NCBI GenBank assembly: GCA_964600225.1 | Contig: CAZRIT010000013.1 | Coordinates: forward strand, 1-36,147 | DNA: 36,147 nt | Origin: CAZRIT01 sp964600225 | Lineage (GTDB): Bacteria; Bacillota; Clostridia; Christensenellales; CAG-138 | Direction: 5' to 3' | Shown: one piece after another, positions 25,333 through 31,597 of the stretch | How positions within the stretch are numbered: position 1 is the stretch's first letter | Layout: the number at the start of each line of letters is the position of its first letter | Notes under the pieces: generated by a model | What the model saw: only the letters and a program-made list of their open reading frames with translations | Told to the model about the DNA's origin: nothing | Database searches by the model: none | Made by a program: the position numbers and the translations under genes

Positions 25333-26240
25333 GCTTTTTGATCGATTCCGCTTTGGAGTGTGGGTTTGCGGCATGCTATCTTTTACCGCCCGAACCGTTT
25401 ACAGAGTACAAACGCCGTCTGGATGACGGCGTTTTGTCGCCGCAGGAGAGCAAGCTTGTTTGGAATGTCACGGAGCAGTATCCGTGGGCAAACGCGATTG
25501 TACTGCTTCTGTGGCCGTATCAGCCGTTTGCAGACGATATTCCCGTTGCAAGCAACTATATTCCCGCAAACTCGGCTTTTCACGCGGTAAAACAATTGAT
25601 GGAGCGAGTCAGCGCGGATGGGCGCTATCAAACGGAGCGAATCCACCTGCCCGTGCGCGAGCTGTTGCTGCGCAGCGGCATCGGCATCGGGCTAAAAAAT
25701 GGCCTGACCGCCATCGAACCGTATGGCTCCCGTGTGGCCATCCAGACCCTTGTGACGGATGCACGTCCAGAGGAATATGTTCGCCCAAAACACGAACGAT
25801 TGTTTTGCTCCCATTGCCATCTGTGCGAACAGGCGTGCCCGAGCGGTGCGATCACGGGGGAGGGGATGGATGCAAAACGGTGTATTCGTAAGTATATGGC
25901 CACAGAACCCATGCCGCAGTGGGTAATGGAACGGATGACGGCGCTGCTGGGGTGTGATCTTTGCCAGATGCATTGTCCGTACAATCGGCATTTGCCGCGG
26001 TTGGACAGCATGCCAACGGCGCTTTCGCTGGAGCGCTTGCTGGATAACGATATGGATGAATGCCTGGAGTTGATCGGCAAGAACCAGAAAAGTGGCGGTC
26101 GCCTGATTGCGCAGGCTATGGTTATGTGCGCCAACCTAGGACGCAGGGATTTGCTTGGCAGAATCATGCCATACTTACAGGATGAGCGGGAACTTGTCAG
26201 TTCGGCAGCGATTTATGCAATTTCCCGCTTGCAAGGATAG
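25329..26240 (+). CDS. QueG-like protein with two predicted 4Fe-4S clusters
   Basis: This 303-residue protein resembles the cobalamin-dependent epoxyqueuosine reductase QueG. Eight cysteines fit two [4Fe-4S] clusters: C160, C163, C166 and C170 (CxxCxxCxxxCP), C185, and C209, C212 and C216 in GCDLCQMHCPYN. RSGIGIGLKNGL (115-126) aligns with the AGLGWIGKN segment of QueG. However, the catalytic Asp of QueG, expected just before the APV-like motif, appears as Ile/His in RIHLPVREL (104-112). The C-terminal region is also shorter than the usual QueG HEAT-like part, although VSSAAIYAISRL suggests a remnant. It may be a divergent QueG or an iron-sulfur protein of another role. The ATG overlaps the ntpD stop. 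Confidence 0.75.
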   Translation: MSFLIDSALECGFAACYLLPPEPFTEYKRRLDDGVLSPQESKLVWNVTEQYPWANAIVLLLWPYQPFADDIPVASNYIPANSAFHAVKQLMERVSADGRYQTERIHLPVRELLLRSGIGIGLKNGLTAIEPYGSRVAIQTLVTDARPEEYVRPKHERLFCSHCHLCEQACPSGAITGEGMDAKRCIRKYMATEPMPQWVMERMTALLGCDLCQMHCPYNRHLPRLDSMPTALSLERLLDNDMDECLELIGKNQKSGGRLIAQAMVMCANLGRRDLLGRIMPYLQDERELVSSAAIYAISRLQG

Positions 26241-26257
26241 GGAAATCATTATACAAT
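26229..26257 (+). promoter_or_regulatory. Promoter of the SRP RNA gene
   Basis: TTGCAA at 26229-26234 and TACAAT at 26252-26257 are separated by 17 bases. The -35 lies inside the final codons of the QueG-like gene. Initiation is predicted near 26264. Confidence 0.7.
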
Positions 26258-26273
26258 ACCATTGGATCAACAG

Positions 26274-26550
26274 TTTGCCGCGCTAGGCGGGGAGTTAGCG
26301 GTGCCCTGTACCTGCAATCCGCTACAGCAGGGCGTAATCCCCATTCTGCGGCAGCCGCCTGTGGAGTCTGATTCTGCATAAGGAACGTTGATTTTTGGGC
26401 CCCGTGCAACCGAATGCCGTGAACCATGTCAGATCTTGACGGAAGCAGCATTAAGCGGAAAATTCGGTGTGCCGCGGGCAAGCCCGAAAGGAGTCACCTG
26501 TCGGGATACCGTCCATAGTCGCGTTTGTCAAGGTTTGGGTGCGCGGCAAA
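26274..26550 (+). ncRNA. ffs: Signal recognition particle RNA, large bacterial type with Alu domain
   Basis: This RNA scaffolds the SRP with Ffh and directs nascent membrane and secreted proteins to the translocon. The 5' part (GCTAGGCGGGGAGTTAGCGG, then TGCCCTGTACCTGCAATCCGC) matches the Alu domain of Bacillus scRNA. Near the 3' half CCATGTCAGATC (26424-26435) and GGAAGCAGCA (26441-26450) form the conserved Ffh-binding helix 8. The ends TTTGCCGCGC (26274-26283) and GCGCGGCAAA (26541-26550) pair perfectly to close the molecule. The length is about 277 bases, typical of Gram-positive large SRP RNA. The exact ends may be shifted by processing. Confidence 0.96.
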
Positions 26551-26555
26551 ATTTT

Positions 26556-26582
26556 GAACCGACGAAAGTCGGTTCACTTTTT
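26556..26582 (+). terminator. Intrinsic terminator of the SRP RNA
   Basis: GAACCGAC (26556-26563) pairs with GTCGGTTC (26568-26575) around a GAAA tetraloop, followed by ACTTTTT. The sdaAB ribosome binding site begins at once after the T-run. Confidence 0.92.
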
Positions 26583-26592
26583 AAGGAAGGCC

Positions 26593-27255
26593 ATGGAAAA
26601 CTACTCCGTATTCGATATCGTCGGCCCGCGCATGACGGGGCCAAGCAGCTCGCACACGGCGGGCGCTGTCAGGCTTGCCTATGTAGCGCGCCGCATTGCG
26701 GGCTCCAAGGTGGCGCGCGCAACATTTACGTTGTACGGCTCCTTTTCCGAAACGGGCCGTGGTCACGGTACCGATAAGGCGCTGATTGCGGGCGTGCTTG
26801 GCATGCAACCCGACGACGCACGCATCAAGGAAGCCTACCAGATTGCGCGCGAACAGGGCGTGCAGGTGGAGATCATATTCTCCGATGAAAACGTGGCGCA
26901 TCCCAACACCGCGCGCATCCGTATAGAAGGTCCCGATGGGCAGATCACCGAAGTTGTTGGCGAATCCGTCGGCGGCGGCAACATCCTGATTGTGGAAATC
27001 AACGGGCTGGATGTAGAACTTGCTTGCGATTACCCGACGCTGGTGTTGCAACAACGCGACGAACTGGGCGTGATTGCCGAGGTTTCGCATGTGCTGGCGC
27101 AGCTCAAGATCAATATCGCTTTCATGCGTGCGTTTCGGCACGAAAAGGGCGTGGACGCCTACATGACCATTGAAACCGATCAAACCGTGACGCCTGAAAT
27201 GATTCAGGTGATCCGCACGCTTTGCCCGAACGTTACCAAGATATTTGCCGTCTGA
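26593..27255 (+). CDS. sdaAB: L-serine dehydratase, iron-sulfur-dependent, beta subunit
   Basis: With SdaAA this enzyme deaminates L-serine to pyruvate and ammonia. The product has 220 residues. The N-terminal domain has FDIVGPRMTGPSSSHTAGA, the family signature, and the C-terminal part (about 148-220) is an ACT domain starting with DELGVIAEVSHVLAQLKINI, expected to sense an amino acid. AAGGAAGG precedes the ATG at 26593. This site sits right against the SRP RNA terminator, so expression must come from readthrough or a promoter within the SRP RNA gene. In-frame sequence upstream of 26593 runs through the SRP RNA and is not coding. Confidence 0.95.
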   Translation: MENYSVFDIVGPRMTGPSSSHTAGAVRLAYVARRIAGSKVARATFTLYGSFSETGRGHGTDKALIAGVLGMQPDDARIKEAYQIAREQGVQVEIIFSDENVAHPNTARIRIEGPDGQITEVVGESVGGGNILIVEINGLDVELACDYPTLVLQQRDELGVIAEVSHVLAQLKINIAFMRAFRHEKGVDAYMTIETDQTVTPEMIQVIRTLCPNVTKIFAV

Positions 27256-27270
27256 TTCGGAGGTTCCATA

Positions 27271-28173
27271 TTGCTCAACGCCGCTTTTGAAAACGGAGAA
27301 TCGCTCCGCCAATACTGCCGCAAAAACGACATCCCGATTTGGGAGGCCATGATACGGCGTGAGATGCGCATCGGCGACCAATCCCGTGAATGGGTACTGG
27401 AGCAAATGCGCCTGAACTTGGACGTTATGCGCGAGTCCGTCAACAAGGGCCTGTCGGAAAAGATGCAGTCCGTCAGCGGCCTGTCGGGCGGCGAGGCCAT
27501 GCGTCTGTTCAAGTATGGCAAGCACAACCCGTTTTCGGGCTACAATGCCTGTCGTGCGGCTGCATCGGCTATGGCCGTGGTGGAAGTCAACGCTTCCATG
27601 GGCAGGATTGTTGCCGCGCCCACCGCGGGCGCCAGCGGCATCCTGGCGGGCGTGCTGATCGAAAGCGCCAAGCAGCGCGGCTGGTCGGACGAAACACTGA
27701 TTGAGGGCCTGTTTACGGCGGGCGCCATCGGCATGCTGTTTGCCAAGAACGCCACCATATCGGGCGCAGACGGCGGCTGTCAGGCGGAAACAGGCGTGGG
27801 CGCGGCCATGGCGGCGGCTGCGCTGGTGGAAATCAGCGGCGGCGCACCCATACAGGCGCTTGACGCGGCAGCCATGACGATTAAGAATGTATTGGGGCTC
27901 ATCTGCGACCCCGTTGCGGGGCTTGTGGAGTGCCCGTGCATCAAACGAAACGCATTGGGCGCGGTCAACGCCATGCTGTGCGCGGATATGGCGCTGGCAG
28001 GGCTCACAAGCCTGATTCCGTTTGACGAGGTGGTTACCACCATGCTGATTGTCGGCAAGGATATCCGTTCCGAATACCGCGAGACGGCAAAGGGCGGACT
28101 TGCCAAAACACCTACGGGCAAACTTGTGGCAGAGCGCGTGCATCGCATGCAGGGAAAGATAGGGGAGGAATAA
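27271..28173 (+). CDS. sdaAA: L-serine dehydratase, iron-sulfur-dependent, alpha subunit
   Basis: The catalytic subunit carries an oxygen-sensitive [4Fe-4S] cluster that binds serine directly. The product has 300 residues. Cysteines in GGCQAETGVGAAMAA, ICDPVAGLVECPC and the PTAGASG segment match the family's cluster and active-site regions. The start is TTG at 27271, supported by GGAGG at 27259-27263 with a seven-base spacer; no ATG lies near. The gene is 15 bases after sdaAB, and proC follows after seven bases, suggesting an amino-acid metabolism operon. Confidence 0.95.
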   Translation: MLNAAFENGESLRQYCRKNDIPIWEAMIRREMRIGDQSREWVLEQMRLNLDVMRESVNKGLSEKMQSVSGLSGGEAMRLFKYGKHNPFSGYNACRAAASAMAVVEVNASMGRIVAAPTAGASGILAGVLIESAKQRGWSDETLIEGLFTAGAIGMLFAKNATISGADGGCQAETGVGAAMAAAALVEISGGAPIQALDAAAMTIKNVLGLICDPVAGLVECPCIKRNALGAVNAMLCADMALAGLTSLIPFDEVVTTMLIVGKDIRSEYRETAKGGLAKTPTGKLVAERVHRMQGKIGEE

Positions 28174-28180
28174 AATCAAT

Positions 28181-28987
28181 ATGTTTCAGCTTGGTTTATT
28201 GGGCGCGGGGAACATGGGCGGCGCCATCCTGCGCGGCATCATGGAGCGAGGCGTCATCGAAAGCGCCAATGTCACCGTCTACGACTCGATGACGGAAAAA
28301 ATGGAACAGGTGCAGAGCGCTTACGGTGTCCAAATCGCCTCCTCCGCCGAGGAGATGATACGCGTTTCCGATATGGTGCTGCTTGCCATCAAGCCGTCGG
28401 TTTGCGAATCCTTCTTTTCCAAATACCGCGCGCAGTTTTCCGATAAAGCGGTGCTGTCCATCATCGCAGGCTGGAGCCAGGCCAGGCTATCGGAAAGCCT
28501 GCCGAGCGATGTGCGCATCCTCCGCATCATGCCCAACATGCCCGCCATGGTGGGGGAGGGTATGATTGTGTTTGAAAAGGGGGATACCCTGACCGATGAG
28601 GAGCATGCCTTTGCAAAAAAACTGCTTTCCGCCGTCGGCAAGGTTCTAACGGTGGATGGCAAGCTGATGGACGCCGTCACGGCCGTCAGCGGCAGCGGGC
28701 CTGCATACGCATTTATGTTTATGGAGGCGATGGCCGACGGCGCCGTGAAGGAGGGTCTGCCGCGGGATATCGCCTATACGTTGTCGGCGCAAACGCTCTA
28801 CGGGGCGGCCAAGATGCTGCTGGAAACGGGCGAGCATCCAGGTATACTCAAGGATCGCGTCTGTTCGCCCGGCGGGACGACGATCGATGCGGTGGCTTCC
28901 CTGGAGCGCGACGGTTTCCGCAGCGCGGTCATTCGCGCCGAGCAGATTTGCTGCGAGAAGTCCAGAAACATGAGCATCGACAAGTAG
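28181..28987 (+). CDS. proC: Pyrroline-5-carboxylate reductase
   Basis: ProC makes proline from pyrroline-5-carboxylate with NAD(P)H. The product has 268 residues, the usual length. The N-terminal Rossmann loop is GLLGAGNMGGAI. The family signatures are RIMPNMPAMVGEGM and, near the C-terminus, ILKDRVCSPGGTTIDAV. GGGGAGG lies about 12 bases before the ATG. It follows sdaAA after seven bases and is followed by rnhA after 13 bases. Confidence 0.96.
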   Translation: MFQLGLLGAGNMGGAILRGIMERGVIESANVTVYDSMTEKMEQVQSAYGVQIASSAEEMIRVSDMVLLAIKPSVCESFFSKYRAQFSDKAVLSIIAGWSQARLSESLPSDVRILRIMPNMPAMVGEGMIVFEKGDTLTDEEHAFAKKLLSAVGKVLTVDGKLMDAVTAVSGSGPAYAFMFMEAMADGAVKEGLPRDIAYTLSAQTLYGAAKMLLETGEHPGILKDRVCSPGGTTIDAVASLERDGFRSAVIRAEQICCEKSRNMSIDK

Positions 28988-29000
28988 TATATTATATATA

Positions 29001-29450
29001 ATGAAGTCGATCGAGATATTTACGGATGGCGCATGTTCTGGCAATCCCGGCCCGGGCGGCTGGGGGGCGATTTTACGCTATCAACTCCACAATAAAGAAT
29101 TATCGGGATACGAAGCGGAAACCACCAACAACCGCATGGAGTTGATGGCTGCCATACGCGCGTTGCAAGCGGTCAAGGAGCCTTGCAGCATTCGCTTATA
29201 TACGGACAGCGCATACCTGTGTAACGCATTTAACAAACACTGGCTTGACAGATGGTTGGCCAACAACTGGCAAACGGCTTCCAAGAAGCCCGTGGAGAAT
29301 CAGGATCTTTGGCAGGAATTGATGGCGGCCATGCGTGAACATCAGGTAACGTTTCATAAGGTCAAGGGTCACGCCAATCACGAGGAAAACAACCGCTGCG
29401 ATCAACTGGCGCGCAACGCCATCAAACAGGCGGGTTTGCCGCAGGAATAG
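29001..29450 (+). CDS. rnhA: Ribonuclease HI
   Basis: RNase HI cuts the RNA of RNA/DNA hybrids such as R-loops and primers. The product has 149 residues. The four catalytic acids are D9 (IFTDGACSGNPGPGG), E47 (NNRMELMAAIRAL), D69 (LYTDSAYL) and D134 (NRCDQLARNA), and H124 or nearby in KVKGHANHEEN supplies the loop histidine. No Shine-Dalgarno sequence precedes the ATG; instead there is a very A/T-rich stretch with TATATT seven bases upstream, which fits a leaderless start. Confidence 0.96.
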   Translation: MKSIEIFTDGACSGNPGPGGWGAILRYQLHNKELSGYEAETTNNRMELMAAIRALQAVKEPCSIRLYTDSAYLCNAFNKHWLDRWLANNWQTASKKPVENQDLWQELMAAMREHQVTFHKVKGHANHEENNRCDQLARNAIKQAGLPQE

Positions 29451-29478
29451 CCAATCTTTTGAATAATCTGCAAACAAC

Positions 29479-29506
29479 TCTGCGTTAAACTTGTCTTTAA
29501 CGAATA
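29479..29506. repeat. dif-like inverted repeat (11-6-11) upstream of the recombinase gene
   Basis: CGTTAAA (29483-29489) and TTTAACG (29496-29502) form a perfect 7-bp inverted repeat around CTTGTC, a 6-base centre. Extending to 11-base arms, TCTGCGTTAAA and the complement of the other arm TATTCGTTAAA agree at 9 of 11 positions. This is the geometry of Xer target sites (two 11-base arms, 6-8 base centre). It does not match the usual XerCD dif consensus, and it overlaps the likely -35 of the gene, so it could be an operator instead. Confidence 0.45.
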
Positions 29507-29519
29507 GTTATGTTAGGAT
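29491..29519 (+). promoter_or_regulatory. Probable promoter of the tyrosine recombinase gene
   Basis: TTGTCT at 29491-29496 and TAGGAT at 29514-29519 are separated by 17 bases, with an extended -10 TG at 29511-29512. The -35 lies within the inverted repeat at 29479-29506. Confidence 0.5.
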
Positions 29520-29567
29520 CTTTCTATAGAAATCTTTGCTCTCCCCTGCGGAAAGGAGCTTTTGACG

Positions 29568-30617
29568 ATGCCTGAGAATACGTTCCAAACGGAGAAATTC
29601 CGCAGCTACACCCAGAAAATCCGCGCGATTTTGAAAGAATTGCCGCCGTTTTGCGGCGCATTTTTTCGTTCCATTGAAAACACCACTTCGGTGCTGACCA
29701 GATATGCGTATGCAATTGATCTGCGCAGCTTTTTTCAATATGCTTGTTCGGAACCCGAGTTGTTTTTATCGCAAAGCCCCTCCTCCCTCTCGGTGGCCGA
29801 CCTGGAAAACGTGCGCGCCTATCACATCGAGATGTTTTTGGAGCAGATGACGCTTTACAGCAAGGATGAGCGCGAATATGCCAACAAGGAAAAGGCGAAG
29901 GCGCGCAAGCTTTGCACGCTGCGCTCGTTTTTCAAGTACTATTTCAAGCAGGAACAGCTTTCCGCCAATGTGGCGGCGCTTGTGGACCTGCCCAAGCTGC
30001 ATATGCAGCCGATCATCCGCATGGAACCAAACGAGGTGGCGAATTTTCTGGATACCGCGGAGCGTGGCGACGGCTTGACCGATCGGCAAAAGCAGTATCA
30101 TCAGGCCACAAAAACGCGCGATGTGGCCATCATGACCTTGTTTTTGGGCACTGGCATCCGCATCAGCGAGCTGGTTGGGCTGGACGTAGGCGATCTGGAT
30201 TTTGAAAATGACGCATTTGTGGTCACCCGAAAGGGCGGTTCCCGCGATATTCTGTCGTTTGGGCAGGAGGTGCACGATGCACTGCTGCTGTATTATGAGC
30301 TGCGCATGCAGCAAATTGCCGCATCGGGCCATGAAAACGCACTGTTTCTTTCCATGCAGATGCGCCGCATTAGCATCCGTGCGGTGGAGAACCTGGTCAA
30401 AAAGTATGCTGCCATCGCGACTCCGCTGAAAAAAATCACGCCGCATAAGCTTCGGAGCACCTATGGCACCATGCTCTATCATGAATCACAGGATATCTAT
30501 CTTGTGGCGGATGTGCTGGGTCATAAGGATGTCAACACCACGCGCAAGCACTACGCCGCAGCCTCTGAAGACAACAAGCGCAAGGCTGCGCGCATGATCA
30601 AGCTGCGCGAGGATTAA
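29568..30617 (+). CDS. XerS-like tyrosine recombinase
   Basis: This is a tyrosine site-specific recombinase of 349 residues. An N-terminal SAM-like core-binding domain (about 1-145) precedes the catalytic domain. All catalytic residues are visible: R198 in GTGIRISELVGL, K222 in TRKGGSRD, H293 and R296 in TPHKLRSTYG, H319 in VLGHKDVNTT, and nucleophile Y329 in KHYAAAS. Length, the long interdomain segment and the TRKGGxRD motif recall XerS, the single chromosome-dimer resolvase of streptococci, more than XerC or XerD (about 300 residues). The ATG at 29568 follows AAAGGAGC. No phage or transposon genes are adjacent, so a chromosomal housekeeping role is more likely than an integrase role. Confidence 0.88.
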   Translation: MPENTFQTEKFRSYTQKIRAILKELPPFCGAFFRSIENTTSVLTRYAYAIDLRSFFQYACSEPELFLSQSPSSLSVADLENVRAYHIEMFLEQMTLYSKDEREYANKEKAKARKLCTLRSFFKYYFKQEQLSANVAALVDLPKLHMQPIIRMEPNEVANFLDTAERGDGLTDRQKQYHQATKTRDVAIMTLFLGTGIRISELVGLDVGDLDFENDAFVVTRKGGSRDILSFGQEVHDALLLYYELRMQQIAASGHENALFLSMQMRRISIRAVENLVKKYAAIATPLKKITPHKLRSTYGTMLYHESQDIYLVADVLGHKDVNTTRKHYAAASEDNKRKAARMIKLRED

Positions 30618-30624
30618 TGGTCGA

Positions 30625-30882
30625 CTATCGCCTGTATATACGCTCCGCGTACATGCCGTGTATGGTCTGTACATGCGTGCGGCGCGGCGATGCGGCGGGT
30701 TCGTCAATGAGGAAGTCGTCCTCCAGATAGACGCCCGCGATGGGAATTTCGATGTACGCCTCGTCGCCGACCTCAAGGCAGCGGAAGCAGTTATCGCATA
30801 CCTTTTGCGGGTCCAACTCGCAACGATCCATGCATGCATCGCAGTTGTTACAAATCTTATCTTCCAAAATACAACGTTTCAT
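30625..30882 (-). CDS. Small cysteine-rich protein divergent from lexA
   Basis: This 85-residue protein has seven cysteines in its first 35 residues: C4, then C11, C14, C17 and C21 (CxxCxxCxxxC), then C29, C32 and C35 (CxxCxxC), eight in all. The first motif resembles a ferredoxin 4Fe-4S site without the following proline; zinc binding is equally possible. The rest is acidic, ending with a basic GMYAERIYRR. I do not recognise a named family. The start at 30882 is chosen because the sequence upstream overlaps the lexA promoter; only a weak GGGAT lies before it. The LexA-box-like site at 30893-30906 is 11 bases upstream. It ends seven bases from the recombinase stop, tail to tail. Confidence 0.7.
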   Translation of the reverse strand: MKRCILEDKICNNCDACMDRCELDPQKVCDNCFRCLEVGDEAYIEIPIAGVYLEDDFLIDEPAASPRRTHVQTIHGMYAERIYRR

Positions 30883-30892
30883 ACAATTATCC

Positions 30893-30906
30893 CAAACAAA
30901 CGTTTG
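30893..30906. promoter_or_regulatory. LexA-box-like operator
   Basis: CAAACAAACGTTTG is an inverted repeat CAAAC-N4-GTTTG and agrees with the Bacillus SOS consensus CGAACRNRYGTTYC at 12 of 14 positions. It overlaps the first bases of the lexA -35, where a repressor would block transcription, and lies just before the divergent cysteine-rich gene. Confidence 0.7.
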
Positions 30907-30932
30907 CAAAGTTGTTTTGATTGTGGTATCAT
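30904..30932 (+). promoter_or_regulatory. Promoter of lexA
   Basis: TTGCAA at 30904-30909 and TATCAT at 30927-30932 are separated by 17 bases. The start is predicted near 30939, 38 bases before the ATG. Confidence 0.72.
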
Positions 30933-30976
30933 GTCTGTATTGCAAAACCAAACAGACGATAGACGGAGGTAAGCGC

Positions 30977-31597
30977 ATGAAAAAGCTGGCAAATCCGCAG
31001 CAAACCATCTATGACTATATCATAGCATATTCCAACCAATTCGGCTATCCCCCGTCCGTGCGGGAAATCTGCCAATCCGTCGGGTTAACCTCGACGGCGA
31101 CGGTACATACGCACCTGAAAAACCTTGAACGTAAGGGATTGATATCGCGCGATCCGTCCAAGCAGCGTTCCATACAGGTCGTACAGAACGCCGCGCAGTC
31201 ACTGCCACCCAACGCCATTCCATTGGTTGGCCAGGTGGCCGCGGGTGTGCCCATACTGGCCAACGAAAACATCGAGGATGCGTTCCCTCTTCCCGAAATA
31301 TTGCTGCATGGCAGAGGGCGCGACGAGGTGTTTATGCTGCGCGTCGAGGGCGAAAGCATGCTCAACGCGGGCATTCACGATGGGGACATCATCGTGGTCA
31401 ACAGCGGCAGCACCTGTGAAAACGGGGATATCGTGGTTGCCCGCGTGCATGGCGAAACCGCCACGGTCAAGCGGTTTTTCCGCGAAAAGGATCGCGTGCG
31501 GCTGCAGCCTGAAAACGATCTGTTTGAGCCGATCTATCTGCCGTTGAACGAAGCGGAAATCTGCGGCAAGGTTATCGGGTTGATCAGAACGATTTAG
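30977..31597 (+). CDS. lexA: SOS repressor LexA
   Basis: LexA represses DNA-damage genes and cleaves itself when RecA filaments form. The product has 206 residues. The N-terminal winged helix-turn-helix (about 1-70) includes PPSVREICQSVGLTSTATVH. The self-cleavage site is A89-G90 in QVAAGVPI, and the Ser-Lys dyad is S127 in VEGESMLNAG and K165 in TATVKRFF. GGAGGT precedes the ATG at 30977 with a six-base spacer. The gene probably represses itself through the box at 30893-30906. Its TAG stop overlaps the TAA stop of the convergent gene by two bases. Confidence 0.97.
   Translation: MKKLANPQQTIYDYIIAYSNQFGYPPSVREICQSVGLTSTATVHTHLKNLERKGLISRDPSKQRSIQVVQNAAQSLPPNAIPLVGQVAAGVPILANENIEDAFPLPEILLHGRGRDEVFMLRVEGESMLNAGIHDGDIIVVNSGSTCENGDIVVARVHGETATVKRFFREKDRVRLQPENDLFEPIYLPLNEAEICGKVIGLIRTI

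Noticed and set aside
26388..26777. Plus-strand open frame across the SRP RNA
   Set aside because: The sequence is the structured SRP RNA and its terminator; the frame has no homology and ends inside sdaAB.
26581..28179. Long minus-strand open frame of 532 codons
   Set aside because: It lies wholly antisense to sdaAB and sdaAA, whose families are clear. Its composition (rich in His, Arg, Ala, Gln) is that of a shadow frame in GC-rich DNA.
29568..30617. Recombinase as a marker of an integrated phage or genomic island
   Set aside because: Neighbours are housekeeping genes, base composition does not change visibly, and no tRNA attachment site or phage gene is present.
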